This document shows, in pieces, positions 49,770 through 58,708 of a stretch of DNA of 64,000 bases. The position numbers and the translations under genes are program-made. How positions within the stretch are numbered: position 1 is the first letter of the stretch; each line of letters starts with the position of its first letter. Source of the stretch: Mycolicibacterium hodleri (GTDB taxonomy: Bacteria; Actinomycetota; Actinomycetes; Mycobacteriales; Mycobacteriaceae); assembly GCF_025822245.1 (NCBI RefSeq), contig NZ_JACKTL010000020.1, positions 165,156-229,155 on the forward strand, given 5' to 3'. The notes under the pieces are model-generated. The model saw nothing but the letters and a program-made list of their open reading frames with translations. It ran no database searches and was not told the origin of the DNA.

Positions 49770-50384
49770 ATGCCACAGGGTCAACCAGTCGCCGTTCCGG
49801 CCGACGGTCTGACGACGCGGGCTCGTCGCAACGCCCCGGTGCTGGCCGTCCACACCGGGCCCGGCAAGGGCAAGTCCACCGCCGCGTTCGGGATGGCGCT
49901 GCGGGCGTGGAACCAAGGGTTCGACGTCGGCGTGTTCCAGTTCGTCAAGAGCGCGAAGTGGAAGGTGGGTGAGGAGGCGGCCTTTCGCGAACTCGGCCGC
50001 CTGCACGACGAGCACGGCGCAGGCGGTCCCGTGGAGTGGCACAAGATGGGCTCCGGCTGGTCGTGGTCGAGGAAGCCGGGATCGGAGGTCGACCACGCCG
50101 AGGCCGCGGCCGACGGCTGGGCCGAGATCGCGCGCCGGTTGGCCGAGCAGCGCCATGACTTCTACGTGCTCGACGAGTTCACCTATCCGCTGAAGTGGGG
50201 CTGGGTCGACGTCGACGACGTGGTCGAGGTTCTCCTCGACCGGCCCGGCAGGCAGCACGTCGTGATCACCGGGCGCGACGCCCCGCAGCGACTTCTGGAC
50301 GCCGCCGATCTGGTGACCGAGATGACGAAGATCAAGCACCCCATGGACGCCGGCCGCAAGGGCCAGCGCGGCATCGAGTGGTGA
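49770..50384 (+). CDS. cobO: Cob(I)alamin adenosyltransferase
   Basis: A CobO/BtuR-type ATP:corrinoid adenosyltransferase of 204 residues that attaches the 5'-deoxyadenosyl group to cobalt. The P loop is HTGPGKGKSTAAFGMALRAW, VFQFVKSAKWKVGEE and LDEFTYPLKWGWVD follow. The ATG at 49770 has a GGAGGAG ribosome binding site. Its stop overlaps the cobB GTG, which indicates translational coupling. Confidence 0.95.
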   Translation: MPQGQPVAVPADGLTTRARRNAPVLAVHTGPGKGKSTAAFGMALRAWNQGFDVGVFQFVKSAKWKVGEEAAFRELGRLHDEHGAGGPVEWHKMGSGWSWSRKPGSEVDHAEAAADGWAEIARRLAEQRHDFYVLDEFTYPLKWGWVDVDDVVEVLLDRPGRQHVVITGRDAPQRLLDAADLVTEMTKIKHPMDAGRKGQRGIEW

Positions 50385-51748
50385 GCACCCCGGCCGTCGT
50401 CATCGCCGCACCCTCGTCGGGCAGCGGCAAGACCACCGTGGCGACCGGCCTGATGGGTGCATTCCGCCGAGCCGGTCGCACGATCGCACCGTTCAAGGTT
50501 GGCCCCGACTTCATCGACCCGGGCTACCACGCCCTCGCCGCCGGGCGGCCCGGCCGCAACCTGGACCCCGTCCTGGTCGGCGACCACCTGATCGGTCCGC
50601 TCTACCGCCACGGCAGCGACGACGCCGACCTCGCGGTGGTCGAGGGGGTGATGGGGCTCTTCGACGGTCGCATCGACCCGCTGTCGTCGGGTCCGGCGCG
50701 CGGCTCGACCGCCCACGTCGCGGGTCTGCTGAGCGCGCCGGTGATCCTCCTGGTCGACGCCCGTGGGCAGAGTCACAGCATCGGTGCAGTGGTGCACGGG
50801 TTCTCGACGTTCGACCGCTCGGTTCACCTGGCCGGCGTCATCCTCAACCGGGTCGGCTCACCGCGGCACGAGGCCGTGCTGCGGCAGGGGTGCGAGCAGG
50901 CGGGGGTGCCGGTGCTCGGGGCCATCCCGCGGGCCGACGAATTGGCCGTGCCGTCACGGCATCTCGGCTTGGTGACCGCCACCGAGCACGGCAGGCACGC
51001 CGTCGCGGCCGTGGAGGCGATGACCACCTTGGTGGCCCGCCACGTCGACCTCGCCGCGGTGGCCGCCGTCGCCCGGTCCCACGTCGACGTGGAGCCGTGG
51101 ACGCCGGCGATCGCCGAACCCGTCGCCGGTCGCGTCACCGTCGCGCTGGCCGCGGGTCGCGCGTTCACCTTCGGCTACCCGGAGCACGCCGAATTGCTCG
51201 CCGCCGCAGGCGCGGACGTCGTCGCGTTCGACCCGCTGACCGATCCGCTGCCGCGCGACACCGACGCGCTGGTGATCCCCGGCGGCTTCCCCGAGCAGTT
51301 CACCGCGGAGCTCTCCGACAACGAGGTGGTCCGCCGGCAGATCAGGGAGCTGGCGAGCCGGGGAGCGCCGATCCACGCGGAGTGCGCCGGCCTGACCTAT
51401 CTGGTCGACGACCTCGACGGGCATCCGATGTGCGCCGTGGTTCCCGGGAGCGCCCGCTTCACCGAGCGCCTGACCCTGGGATACCGCGACGCGGTGGCTC
51501 TGGGGGACTCGTCGGTGCACCGGGCAGGCACGCGGGTGTCGGGGCACGAATTCCACCGCACCGCCGTGACGTTCGCCGGTGGGCACGAACCCGCCTGGGG
51601 CTTCCGGGACGGCGCGGGTGCGTCGGTCGTCGACGGTGCGGTCGTCGCCGGCGTCCACGCCGCCTATCTGCACGCCCATGCGGCGGCACATCCGCTGGCG
51701 GCCACCCGGTTCGTGCGGTCCGCCGCAACCTCTAAGCTCGCCGGGTGA
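50381..51748 (+). CDS. cobB: Cobyrinic acid a,c-diamide synthase
   Basis: A 455-residue synthase that amidates carboxylates a and c of the corrin ring with glutamine. The N-terminal BioD-like ATPase has APSSGSGKTTVATGL and GPDFIDPGYH. The C-terminal amidotransferase has the Cys in HAECAGLTYLVDD and the late GHEFHRTAV. GTG 50381 overlaps the cobO stop and its own stop overlaps the cysG start, giving cobO-cobB-cysG. In mycobacteria hydrogenobyrinic acid is the substrate in the aerobic route. Confidence 0.95.
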   Translation: MSTPAVVIAAPSSGSGKTTVATGLMGAFRRAGRTIAPFKVGPDFIDPGYHALAAGRPGRNLDPVLVGDHLIGPLYRHGSDDADLAVVEGVMGLFDGRIDPLSSGPARGSTAHVAGLLSAPVILLVDARGQSHSIGAVVHGFSTFDRSVHLAGVILNRVGSPRHEAVLRQGCEQAGVPVLGAIPRADELAVPSRHLGLVTATEHGRHAVAAVEAMTTLVARHVDLAAVAAVARSHVDVEPWTPAIAEPVAGRVTVALAAGRAFTFGYPEHAELLAAAGADVVAFDPLTDPLPRDTDALVIPGGFPEQFTAELSDNEVVRRQIRELASRGAPIHAECAGLTYLVDDLDGHPMCAVVPGSARFTERLTLGYRDAVALGDSSVHRAGTRVSGHEFHRTAVTFAGGHEPAWGFRDGAGASVVDGAVVAGVHAAYLHAHAAAHPLAATRFVRSAATSKLAG

Positions 51749-52953
51749 CCGAGAACGCCTACCTCGTCGGCCTGCGCCTGAACGGCAAGCGGGTGGTCGT
51801 CGTCGGCGGCGGAAGCGTCGCGCAGCGGCGGATCCCGCTGCTGCTCGCCAACGGCGCCGACGTACACGTCATCGCCAGGGCGGCGACGCCCGCGGTCGAG
51901 GCGTTCGACGGAATCACCCTCGTGTTGCGCGACTTCCGGCCCGGTGACCTCGACGGCGCCTGGTACGCGCTGGCCGCGACCGACGATCCCGCGGTCAACG
52001 AGGCCATCGTCGCCGAGGCCGAGCGGCTGCGCATCTTCTGCGTCCGGGCCGACGTCGCCCGCGACGGCACCGCGGTCACGCCCGCCTCCTTCGAGTACGA
52101 CGGATTGAGCGTGGGCGTCCTGGCCGGCGGTGAGCACCGGCGATCGGCCGCCATCCGGTCGGCCATCAACGAAGCCCTGCAGACCGGCGTGATCGCCGCC
52201 TCCGGTGACGTTCGCGCGCCCGGCTCGCAGCACGCCGGCGTCGCCCTGGTCGGTGGTGGCCCCGGTGACCCCGAGCTCATCACCGTGCGCGGGCGCCGCC
52301 TCCTCGCCCAGGCCGACGTCGTGGTCGCCGATCGGCTGGCCCCTCAGGAACTGATCGCCGAACTGGCGCCGCACGTCGAGGTCATCGACGCCGCGAAGAT
52401 CCCGTACGGCCGATCCATGGCGCAGGACGCGATCAACGCCGTGCTGATCGACCGCGCCAGGGCGGGCAAGTTCGTCGTCCGGCTCAAGGGCGGCGATCCG
52501 TACGTCTTCGCGCGCGGCCACGAGGAGCTCCTGGCATGCGCGGAGGCCGGCATCCCGGTCACCGTCGTCCCCGGTGTGACGAGTGCCATAGCGGTTCCCG
52601 CGGCGGCGGGCGTCCCGGTCACCCACCGGGGCGTCACCCACGAGTTCGTGGTGGTCAGCGGGCATGTTGCGCCGGGACACCCCGAATCGTTAGTGAATTG
52701 GGATGCGCTGGCCGCGCTGTCGGGCACCATCGTCCTGCTGATGGCCGTCGAACGGATCGAACTCTTCGCGAAGGTGCTGCTCGAAGGCGGCCGACCTGCG
52801 GATACGCCGGTTCTCGTGGTCCAGCACGGCACCACGGCCGCGCAGCGGACGCTGCGCACCACGCTGGGCGACGCGCCGGAGCACATCCGCGCGGACGGCA
52901 TCCGACCTCCCGCAATCATCGTGATCGGGGCGGTCGCGGCCTTCGCCACTTAG
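51745..52953 (+). CDS. cysG: Siroheme synthase / uroporphyrinogen-III methyltransferase (bifunctional)
   Basis: A 402-residue two-domain protein. The N-terminal NAD-dependent precorrin-2 dehydrogenase (Met8-like) part begins LRLNGKRVVVVGGGSVAQRR. The C-terminal SUMT part starts VGGGPGDPELITVRGRRLL and has GDPYVFARGHEE and VPGVTSAIAVPAAAGVPVTHRG. It supplies precorrin-2 for both siroheme and cobalamin. It is the last gene of the coupled cob cluster and matches Rv2847c. Confidence 0.94.
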   Translation: MTENAYLVGLRLNGKRVVVVGGGSVAQRRIPLLLANGADVHVIARAATPAVEAFDGITLVLRDFRPGDLDGAWYALAATDDPAVNEAIVAEAERLRIFCVRADVARDGTAVTPASFEYDGLSVGVLAGGEHRRSAAIRSAINEALQTGVIAASGDVRAPGSQHAGVALVGGGPGDPELITVRGRRLLAQADVVVADRLAPQELIAELAPHVEVIDAAKIPYGRSMAQDAINAVLIDRARAGKFVVRLKGGDPYVFARGHEELLACAEAGIPVTVVPGVTSAIAVPAAAGVPVTHRGVTHEFVVVSGHVAPGHPESLVNWDALAALSGTIVLLMAVERIELFAKVLLEGGRPADTPVLVVQHGTTAAQRTLRTTLGDAPEHIRADGIRPPAIIVIGAVAAFAT

Positions 52954-52986
52954 AGGGTTCTTAAGATTACTGTAGGGTAACCCGAC

Positions 52987-54579
52987 ATGACGGCTCCCAA
53001 CGACGCAGCCCGCGCCGCCACCGAGCGTGATGCGAAGACGAGTGGTGACCGGGCTGAGCACGTGAACATGCCCATGCCCATCACCCAGACGCAGATCGTC
53101 AAGAGCAGCTGGTATCCCGAATGGCTGCCGTCGCGTCGATTCATCGCCGCGGTCATCGCCATCGGCGGCATGCAGCTGTTGGCGACGATGGACAGCACCG
53201 TCGCGATCGTGGCCCTGCCCAAGATCCAGGACGAGCTCAACCTGTCCGACGCCGGCCGCAGCTGGGTCATCACCGCCTACGTCCTGACCTTCGGCGGTCT
53301 GATGCTGCTGGGCGGGCGACTGGGCGACACGATCGGCCGCAAGCGCACCTTCATCGTCGGCGTCGCACTGTTCACCATCGCCTCCATCCTCTGCGGCGTG
53401 GCGTGGGACGAGACCACCCTTGTCATCGCGCGGCTGGCCCAGGGCGTCGGCGCGGCGATCGCGTCGCCCACCGGACTGGCCCTGATCGCGACCACCTTCC
53501 CGAAGGGCCCGGCCCGCAACACCGCCACGGCGGTCTTCGCCGCGATGACCGGCGTCGGCTCGGTGATGGGTCTCGTCGTCGGCGGCGCGCTGACCGAATT
53601 CTCCTGGCGCTGGGCGTTTTTGGTGAACGTGCCGGTCGGCCTGCTGATGATCTACCTGGCCCGCCGGACCCTGCGTGAGACGCACCGCGAACGCATGAAG
53701 CTCGACGCCACCGGTGCCATCCTGGCGACGCTGGCGTGCACCGCGGCGGTCTTCGGCTTCTCGATGGGTCCCGAGAAGGGCTGGTCGTCGCCGCTGACGC
53801 TGAGCTCCTGCCTCGCCGCGCTCGTACTCTTCGGCGCGTTCCTCTACGTCGAGCGCACCGCGGTCAACCCCGTCGTGCCGTTCAGCCTGTTCCGTGAGCG
53901 CAACCGCGTGGCCACCTTCGCCGCGGTGTTCCTCGCCGGCGGCGTGATGTTCACGCTGACGGTCCTGATCGGGCTGTACGTGCAGGACATCATGGGCTAC
54001 AGCGCACTTCGCGCGGGCATCGGCTTCATCCCGTTCGTCGTGGCGCTCGGCGTCGGCCTCGGCCTGTCGTCCTACCTCGTGTCGATCCTGCCGCCCCGCG
54101 TGCTGGTGATCATCGGCGGCGTGTTCGTCCTGGCGGCCATGCTCTACGGCTCCACGCTCAACGGCAACATCCCGTACTTCCCGAACCTCGTCATCCCGAT
54201 CACGGTCGGCGGCTTTGGCATCGGCATGATCGTCGTGCCGCTCACGGTGTCGGCCATCGCGGGCGTCGCGTTCGACGAGATCGGCCCGGTCTCCGCGATC
54301 GCCCTGATGCTGCAGAGTCTCGGCGGTCCCGTGGTGCTGGCCGTCATCCAGGCGGTCATCACGTCGCGGACGCTGTACCTCGGCGGCACCACCGGCCCGG
54401 TGAAGAACATGAACCAGGCGCAGATGCACGCGCTCGACCAGGGCTACACCTACGGGTTGCTGTGGGTCGCGGCGGTGGCGATCATCGTGGGCGTCGTCGC
54501 GCTGTTCATCGGGTACACCGCCCAGCAGGTCGCCCAGGCTCAGGAAGTCAAGGAAGCGATCGACGCCGGCGAGATCTAG
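52987..54579 (+). CDS. efpA: MFS multidrug efflux protein EfpA
   Basis: A 530-residue DHA2-type (14-segment QacA family) exporter, essential in M. tuberculosis. MFS motif A is GGRLGDTIGRKR, motif C is in GVGSVMGLVVGGALTEFSWRW, and the EfpA-type signature TSRTLYLGGTTGPVKNM lies near the C terminus. An N-terminal cytoplasmic extension of about 50 residues precedes the first segment. ATG 52987 is 33 bases after cysG; GGGTAACCC, a near-palindrome, lies just upstream. The stop shares the CTAG with the convergent LysR gene. Confidence 0.95.
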   Translation: MTAPNDAARAATERDAKTSGDRAEHVNMPMPITQTQIVKSSWYPEWLPSRRFIAAVIAIGGMQLLATMDSTVAIVALPKIQDELNLSDAGRSWVITAYVLTFGGLMLLGGRLGDTIGRKRTFIVGVALFTIASILCGVAWDETTLVIARLAQGVGAAIASPTGLALIATTFPKGPARNTATAVFAAMTGVGSVMGLVVGGALTEFSWRWAFLVNVPVGLLMIYLARRTLRETHRERMKLDATGAILATLACTAAVFGFSMGPEKGWSSPLTLSSCLAALVLFGAFLYVERTAVNPVVPFSLFRERNRVATFAAVFLAGGVMFTLTVLIGLYVQDIMGYSALRAGIGFIPFVVALGVGLGLSSYLVSILPPRVLVIIGGVFVLAAMLYGSTLNGNIPYFPNLVIPITVGGFGIGMIVVPLTVSAIAGVAFDEIGPVSAIALMLQSLGGPVVLAVIQAVITSRTLYLGGTTGPVKNMNQAQMHALDQGYTYGLLWVAAVAIIVGVVALFIGYTAQQVAQAQEVKEAIDAGEI

Positions 54580-55496
54580 GCCGGGCGCGCCGGCGTGGCG
54601 CGGATGCCGTCACCGGCGGCGACCAGCGCCGCGACAGCGGCAATCGCGGCGTCGCCCGGGTCGGGCCGGGTGACCGCCAGCGTCACGCGGCCCAACCAGT
54701 TCGGATCGTCGACGCGGACGGTCGTCACCCCCTCGGGCACCGACTGCGCGGCCAGTTCGGGCAGCAGGCAAATGCCGAGCCCGACGGCTACCAATCCCAA
54801 CCGGGCCTGCCAGCCCTTGGTTCGCAGGGCGACGACCGGGTCGGTCAGCGTCGGCCACGCCCCGAACTGCGGGTCGCCGGCGTGGCCCTCGCCGACCACC
54901 CACGGTTCGCCCTCCAGGGCGCGGACCGGCACCGTCGCCGCCGCGCCGAGCCGGTGCCCCACGGGAACCGCGACGCAGAGGTCGCCGGCGAACACCTGCC
55001 GGACCGCCAAGCCGTCGAGGTCGTAGTCCTCCAGGCCCGTGCCCGAGCCGATGACGGCCACCGTCACCCGACCGGCACGCACCTCGCGAAGTAGTGCCGG
55101 CGTCGACGCCTCGGTCAGCCGCACGTCGAGGCCGGGATGCTCGCCCGCCAGGCGGGCGACTGCGCGTGGCGCGAGAACCGCTGCGGCGGCGGGGAACACG
55201 CCCAGTCGCACGCGGCCCGCCAGTCGGTCGCCAAGCCCGTCGAGGTCGGGCCGCAGCGAGTCGACGTCGGCCAGGATGCGGCCGGCGCGGACGACCACCG
55301 CCGCGCCGGCTGGGCTCGGACTGACTCCGCGCGCGTTGCGGACGAACAGGGGCACGCCGGCGGCTGCCTCCATGGCGGCCACCTGGCGGGAGATGGCGGG
55401 CTGCGAATAACCGAGCGACCGGGCGGCCGCGCTGAACGAACCGAGGGTCGCCACCTCACGGCACACGCGAAGGCCCGCAAGGGTCATGTCGTCCAC
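54576..55496 (-). CDS. LysR-family transcriptional regulator
   Basis: A 306-residue regulator. The helix-turn-helix reads FSAAARSLGYSQPAISRQVAAMEAAAG, with a standard periplasmic-binding-protein-like effector domain (RVRLGVFPAAAAVLAPRA). It is divergent from the SDR gene, the likely target, and convergent with efpA, with which it shares the CTAG stop. It is absent from the corresponding M. tuberculosis interval between efpA and proS. The effector is unknown. Confidence 0.9.
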   Translation of the reverse strand: MDDMTLAGLRVCREVATLGSFSAAARSLGYSQPAISRQVAAMEAAAGVPLFVRNARGVSPSPAGAAVVVRAGRILADVDSLRPDLDGLGDRLAGRVRLGVFPAAAAVLAPRAVARLAGEHPGLDVRLTEASTPALLREVRAGRVTVAVIGSGTGLEDYDLDGLAVRQVFAGDLCVAVPVGHRLGAAATVPVRALEGEPWVVGEGHAGDPQFGAWPTLTDPVVALRTKGWQARLGLVAVGLGICLLPELAAQSVPEGVTTVRVDDPNWLGRVTLAVTRPDPGDAAIAAVAALVAAGDGIRATPARPA

Positions 55497-55540
55497 CGGC
55501 TCACCCTACCCATGCGCGGAACGTATGGCAGTCATCGAAA

Positions 55541-55555
55541 ACCGTCATGCACGGT
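55541..55555. promoter_or_regulatory. LysR-type dyad between LysR and SDR genes
   Basis: ACCGT-N5-ACGGT lies in the 129-base divergent region, and the hexamer GTATGG occurs at 55523-55528 and 55554-55559. This is a candidate operator for the adjacent LysR protein. Confidence 0.45.
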
Positions 55556-55625
55556 ATGGATTGCGCCCGCCGCGGCGATGGTTGCATTGACCGACGACGC
55601 ACGTGACGCACGGAGAAGAGGACAC

Positions 55626-56462
55626 ATGCCCAAGACCTGGTTCATCGTCGGCGCATCGCGCGGCATCGGACGCGAACTGGCTGAACAACTACTGGCGCGT
55701 GGCGACCACGTCGCCGCGACGGTCCGCGACGTCGACCACGTCGCCGACCTCGTCGACCGCTACGGCGACGCGTTCTGGGTGCGGGCGCTCGACGTCACCG
55801 ACTCCGCCGCCGTGCGCGCCGTCACCGACGAGGCGTTCGCGTCGCACGACCGGGTCGACGTCGTGGTCGCCAACGCCGGCTACGGGGTGTTCGGCGCGGC
55901 CGAGGATCTCAGCGACGCGCACGTCGACTCGATGATCGCGACGAACCTCACCGGATCCATCCAGCTGGCCAGGGCGGCCGTGCCGCACCTGCGCGCCCAG
56001 GGTGGCGGACTGCTGATGCAGATGTCGAGCATGGGCGCGCACATCGCCTTCCCCGCCTTCTCGCTCTATCACGTGACCAAGTGGGGCATCGAGGGCTTCT
56101 ACGAGGCGCTGGCGCAGGAGGTCGCGCCCTTTGGCATCCGGACCACGCTGGTCGAGCCGGGTGTCGTCCGCACCGGATTCTTCGACGCCTCGACGCGGGT
56201 GCCGCCGAGTGCGCCCTACCGCGGCGGCCCCGCGGACCGGCCACCACTGTCGACCGACGACATGGTCGACAGTCAGGAGAAGACCGTGGCGGCCATGATC
56301 CGGGCGGGTGACTCCGACGATCCACCGCGCCGGCTGGTGCTGGGTTCCGACGCCTGGCAACTGGTCACCGACGCGCTGCGCGGGCGTCTCGAGGAGCTGA
56401 CCGCCCAGCGTGCCAACGCCGCCACCGCCGACATCGGTTTCACGATCGGCCCCTCTGGGTAG
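55626..56462 (+). CDS. SDR-family oxidoreductase
   Basis: A 278-residue classical SDR. The motif FIVGASRGIGRELAEQLL, NAGYGVFG and the catalytic S-x(n)-Y-x3-K (QMSSMGAHIAFPAFSLYHVTKWG) are present. ATG 55626 has GAAGAGGACAC upstream. The EfpA-like transporter starts 11 bases after it, so the two form a two-gene operon probably under the divergent LysR protein. The substrate is not known; it could modify a compound that the transporter exports. Confidence 0.9.
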   Translation: MPKTWFIVGASRGIGRELAEQLLARGDHVAATVRDVDHVADLVDRYGDAFWVRALDVTDSAAVRAVTDEAFASHDRVDVVVANAGYGVFGAAEDLSDAHVDSMIATNLTGSIQLARAAVPHLRAQGGGLLMQMSSMGAHIAFPAFSLYHVTKWGIEGFYEALAQEVAPFGIRTTLVEPGVVRTGFFDASTRVPPSAPYRGGPADRPPLSTDDMVDSQEKTVAAMIRAGDSDDPPRRLVLGSDAWQLVTDALRGRLEELTAQRANAATADIGFTIGPSG

Positions 56463-56472
56463 GGTGTCGGCA

Positions 56473-57978
56473 ATGTCTGCCGCGGGTGGTACCTCAGGTT
56501 CGACGGAGAATTCGACTGCGCCCTTGTCGTCGTCGGTGCTCGGCATCGCCATCATCGCCATCACGGGCATGCAGCTGATGTCGACCCTCGACGGCACCAT
56601 CGTGATCGTCGCCCTCCCGCGGATGCAGGCCGACCTCGATCTGTCCGACGCCGGCAAGAGCTGGGTCATCACCGCCTACGTCCTGACCTTCGGCGGGCTG
56701 CTGCTCCTCGGCGGCCGGGTCGGCGACGCGATCGGCCAGAAGCGCGCGTTCCTCTCCGGCGTCGGGGTGTTCACGATCGCCTCCCTGGTGTGCGGTCTGG
56801 CCGGCGACGAGTTCACGCTCATCGCGGCCCGCGCCCTGCAGGGCATCGGCGCTGCCGTTGCGGCCCCCACGGGCTTGGCTCTCATCGCGACGACCTATGC
56901 GGTGGGACACGCGCGTAATCAGGCGATGGCCGTCTCGGCCGGCATGCAGGCCATCGGTTCGGTGATGGGCCTCGTGCTCGGTGGGTTGCTCACGGTCATC
57001 TCGTGGCGGTTGGCGTTCCTCATGAACGTGCCCATCGGCGTCGTGATCGTCGTCATCGCGTGGCTGAGGATCGGCGAGACGCACCACGAACGGCTCAAGC
57101 TCGACATCACCGGCGCCCTGCTGGCCACCCTGGGGTGCACGTCGGCGGTGCTGGTCTTCACCCAGGGCCCGCCGCGCGGATGGGTCGACCCATGGGTGAT
57201 CGGGGCGGCCGTCGCGTCGATCGTCTTCTTCGTGGCCTTCCTCTTCGCGGAGCGCAAGGCCGAGAACCCGTTGGTCCCCTTCTCGGTGTTCAGCGAACGC
57301 AACCGCGTCATGACGTTCACCGCCTGGTTCCTCGGCGGCGGCGTGCTGCTCACCGTCACGGTCATGGTCGGCCTGCTGGCCCAGGACGTGCTCGGCTACT
57401 CGGCGCTGCGGGCCGGGATCTGCTTCCTTCCCTTCGCCGTCGCGGTCGGCGTCGGCAACGTCCTGGCCACCAAGCTGGCGCCGTTGATCGCACCGCGCTG
57501 GCTGATCATCGGCGGCGGGGTCTACGTGCTCGCGGCCATGCTGTACGGCTCGACTCTGGACCGCAGCATCCCGTACTTCCCGAACCTGTTCATCCCGATC
57601 GTCCTCGGCGGCTTCGGCATCGGCATCATCTCGGTGGTGCTGCCGCTGTGTGCGGTCGCCGGGGTGGGGCCACGGGAAATCGGACCGGTCTCGGCGATCA
57701 CCCTGATGGTGCAGAACCTCGGGGGACCGCTGGTGCTGGTCGCCATCATGGCGGTGCAGACCTCCCGCACGCTGTACCTCGGCGGCACCACCGGACCCGT
57801 CAAGAACATGACCCCCGCCCAGCTCGACGCGCTCGGCGCCGGCTACACGTACTCCCTGCTGTGGGTGGCCGGCATCTCCATCCTGGTGGGCGTCGCCGCG
57901 TTCTGGATCGGATTCTCCGCCCGCGACATCGCCCGCGCCCAGCACACCAAGGAAGCCGTGGAGGCGGGCGAGCTGTAG
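56473..57978 (+). CDS. Second EfpA-type MFS exporter
   Basis: A 501-residue paralogue of EfpA. Key blocks are shared almost word for word: DLSDAGKSWVITAYVLTFGG, PYFPNLFIPI and TSRTLYLGGTTGPVKNM. It lacks the long N-terminal extension. It starts 11 bases after the SDR (ATG 56473; an upstream in-frame start at 56410 overlaps the SDR). It lies 2 kb from efpA, so it is either an old tandem duplicate or a transferred copy. Neither substrate can be deduced from sequence. Confidence 0.92.
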   Translation: MSAAGGTSGSTENSTAPLSSSVLGIAIIAITGMQLMSTLDGTIVIVALPRMQADLDLSDAGKSWVITAYVLTFGGLLLLGGRVGDAIGQKRAFLSGVGVFTIASLVCGLAGDEFTLIAARALQGIGAAVAAPTGLALIATTYAVGHARNQAMAVSAGMQAIGSVMGLVLGGLLTVISWRLAFLMNVPIGVVIVVIAWLRIGETHHERLKLDITGALLATLGCTSAVLVFTQGPPRGWVDPWVIGAAVASIVFFVAFLFAERKAENPLVPFSVFSERNRVMTFTAWFLGGGVLLTVTVMVGLLAQDVLGYSALRAGICFLPFAVAVGVGNVLATKLAPLIAPRWLIIGGGVYVLAAMLYGSTLDRSIPYFPNLFIPIVLGGFGIGIISVVLPLCAVAGVGPREIGPVSAITLMVQNLGGPLVLVAIMAVQTSRTLYLGGTTGPVKNMTPAQLDALGAGYTYSLLWVAGISILVGVAAFWIGFSARDIARAQHTKEAVEAGEL

Positions 57979-58015
57979 GGGCGTCGGTGTCGGAGTCTCG
58001 CGTTAGCGTGACGCC

Positions 58016-58693
58016 ATGACCGAACCCCTCACCCGTCACGGGATCTCCGACGTGCTCGACCCGCTGGGCTGGCGCCTGATCCTCGGCGTCGCCGTGACCC
58101 ACGTGCGGGTGCCGTCGCTGTCCGCCGCGGTGGACGCCGCCGCGGCGGCCGTCTCGACCGCCGGGGTCGACGGGCACCTCACCGTCGACCTCCACGCCGA
58201 CCGGCTGGTCCTGCGGGTGCACACCCCGGCCGCCGGCACCCTGATCGAGGCCGACCTGGACCTGGCCGCGCGCATCACCGACGCACTGGCCGGCCACGGG
58301 TGGCACACCGAACCGGGGGTGGGCGGCGTGGCTCCGCAATCCTTCGAGATCGCCGTCGACGCCATGGACATTGCGCTGATCAGACCGTTCTGGCAGGCGG
58401 TGACCGGCTACGTCGACGAGCCGGCCCCGCCGGACCTGCCCGCCGGCGGGCTGCTGGATCCCCTGCGCCGCGGACCGGCCATCTGGTTTCAGCAGATGGA
58501 CGAACCCCGGCCCCAGCGCAACCGCATCCACCTCGACGTCGACGTGCCGCCCGAACATGCGCGGCCACGGGTCGAGGCGGCGCTGGCGGCAGGGGGCACG
58601 CTGCTGAGCGACTCCGCCGCCCCCGCGTTCTGGGTGCTGGCCGATGCGGAGGGCAATGAGGTGTGCGTATGCACGTGGCAGGGCCGCGACTGA
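58016..58693 (+). CDS. PCD-like/VOC-family protein
   Basis: A 225-residue protein of two parts. Residues 1-100 look like a pterin-4a-carbinolamine-dehydratase-type fold (a WRLILGVAVTHVRVPSLSAA opening and ADLDLAARITDALAGHGWH). Residues 105-225 are a vicinal-oxygen-chelate (glyoxalase-like) half, with IALIRPFWQAVTGY, RNRIHLDVDVPPEHA and the closing DAEGNEVCVC. Such fusions occur in actinobacteria without known function. It lies 37 bases after the second EfpA and 15 before proS. Confidence 0.78.
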   Translation: MTEPLTRHGISDVLDPLGWRLILGVAVTHVRVPSLSAAVDAAAAAVSTAGVDGHLTVDLHADRLVLRVHTPAAGTLIEADLDLAARITDALAGHGWHTEPGVGGVAPQSFEIAVDAMDIALIRPFWQAVTGYVDEPAPPDLPAGGLLDPLRRGPAIWFQQMDEPRPQRNRIHLDVDVPPEHARPRVEAALAAGGTLLSDSAAPAFWVLADAEGNEVCVCTWQGRD

Positions 58694-58708
58694 TTAAGGT
58701 TGTCGGCT

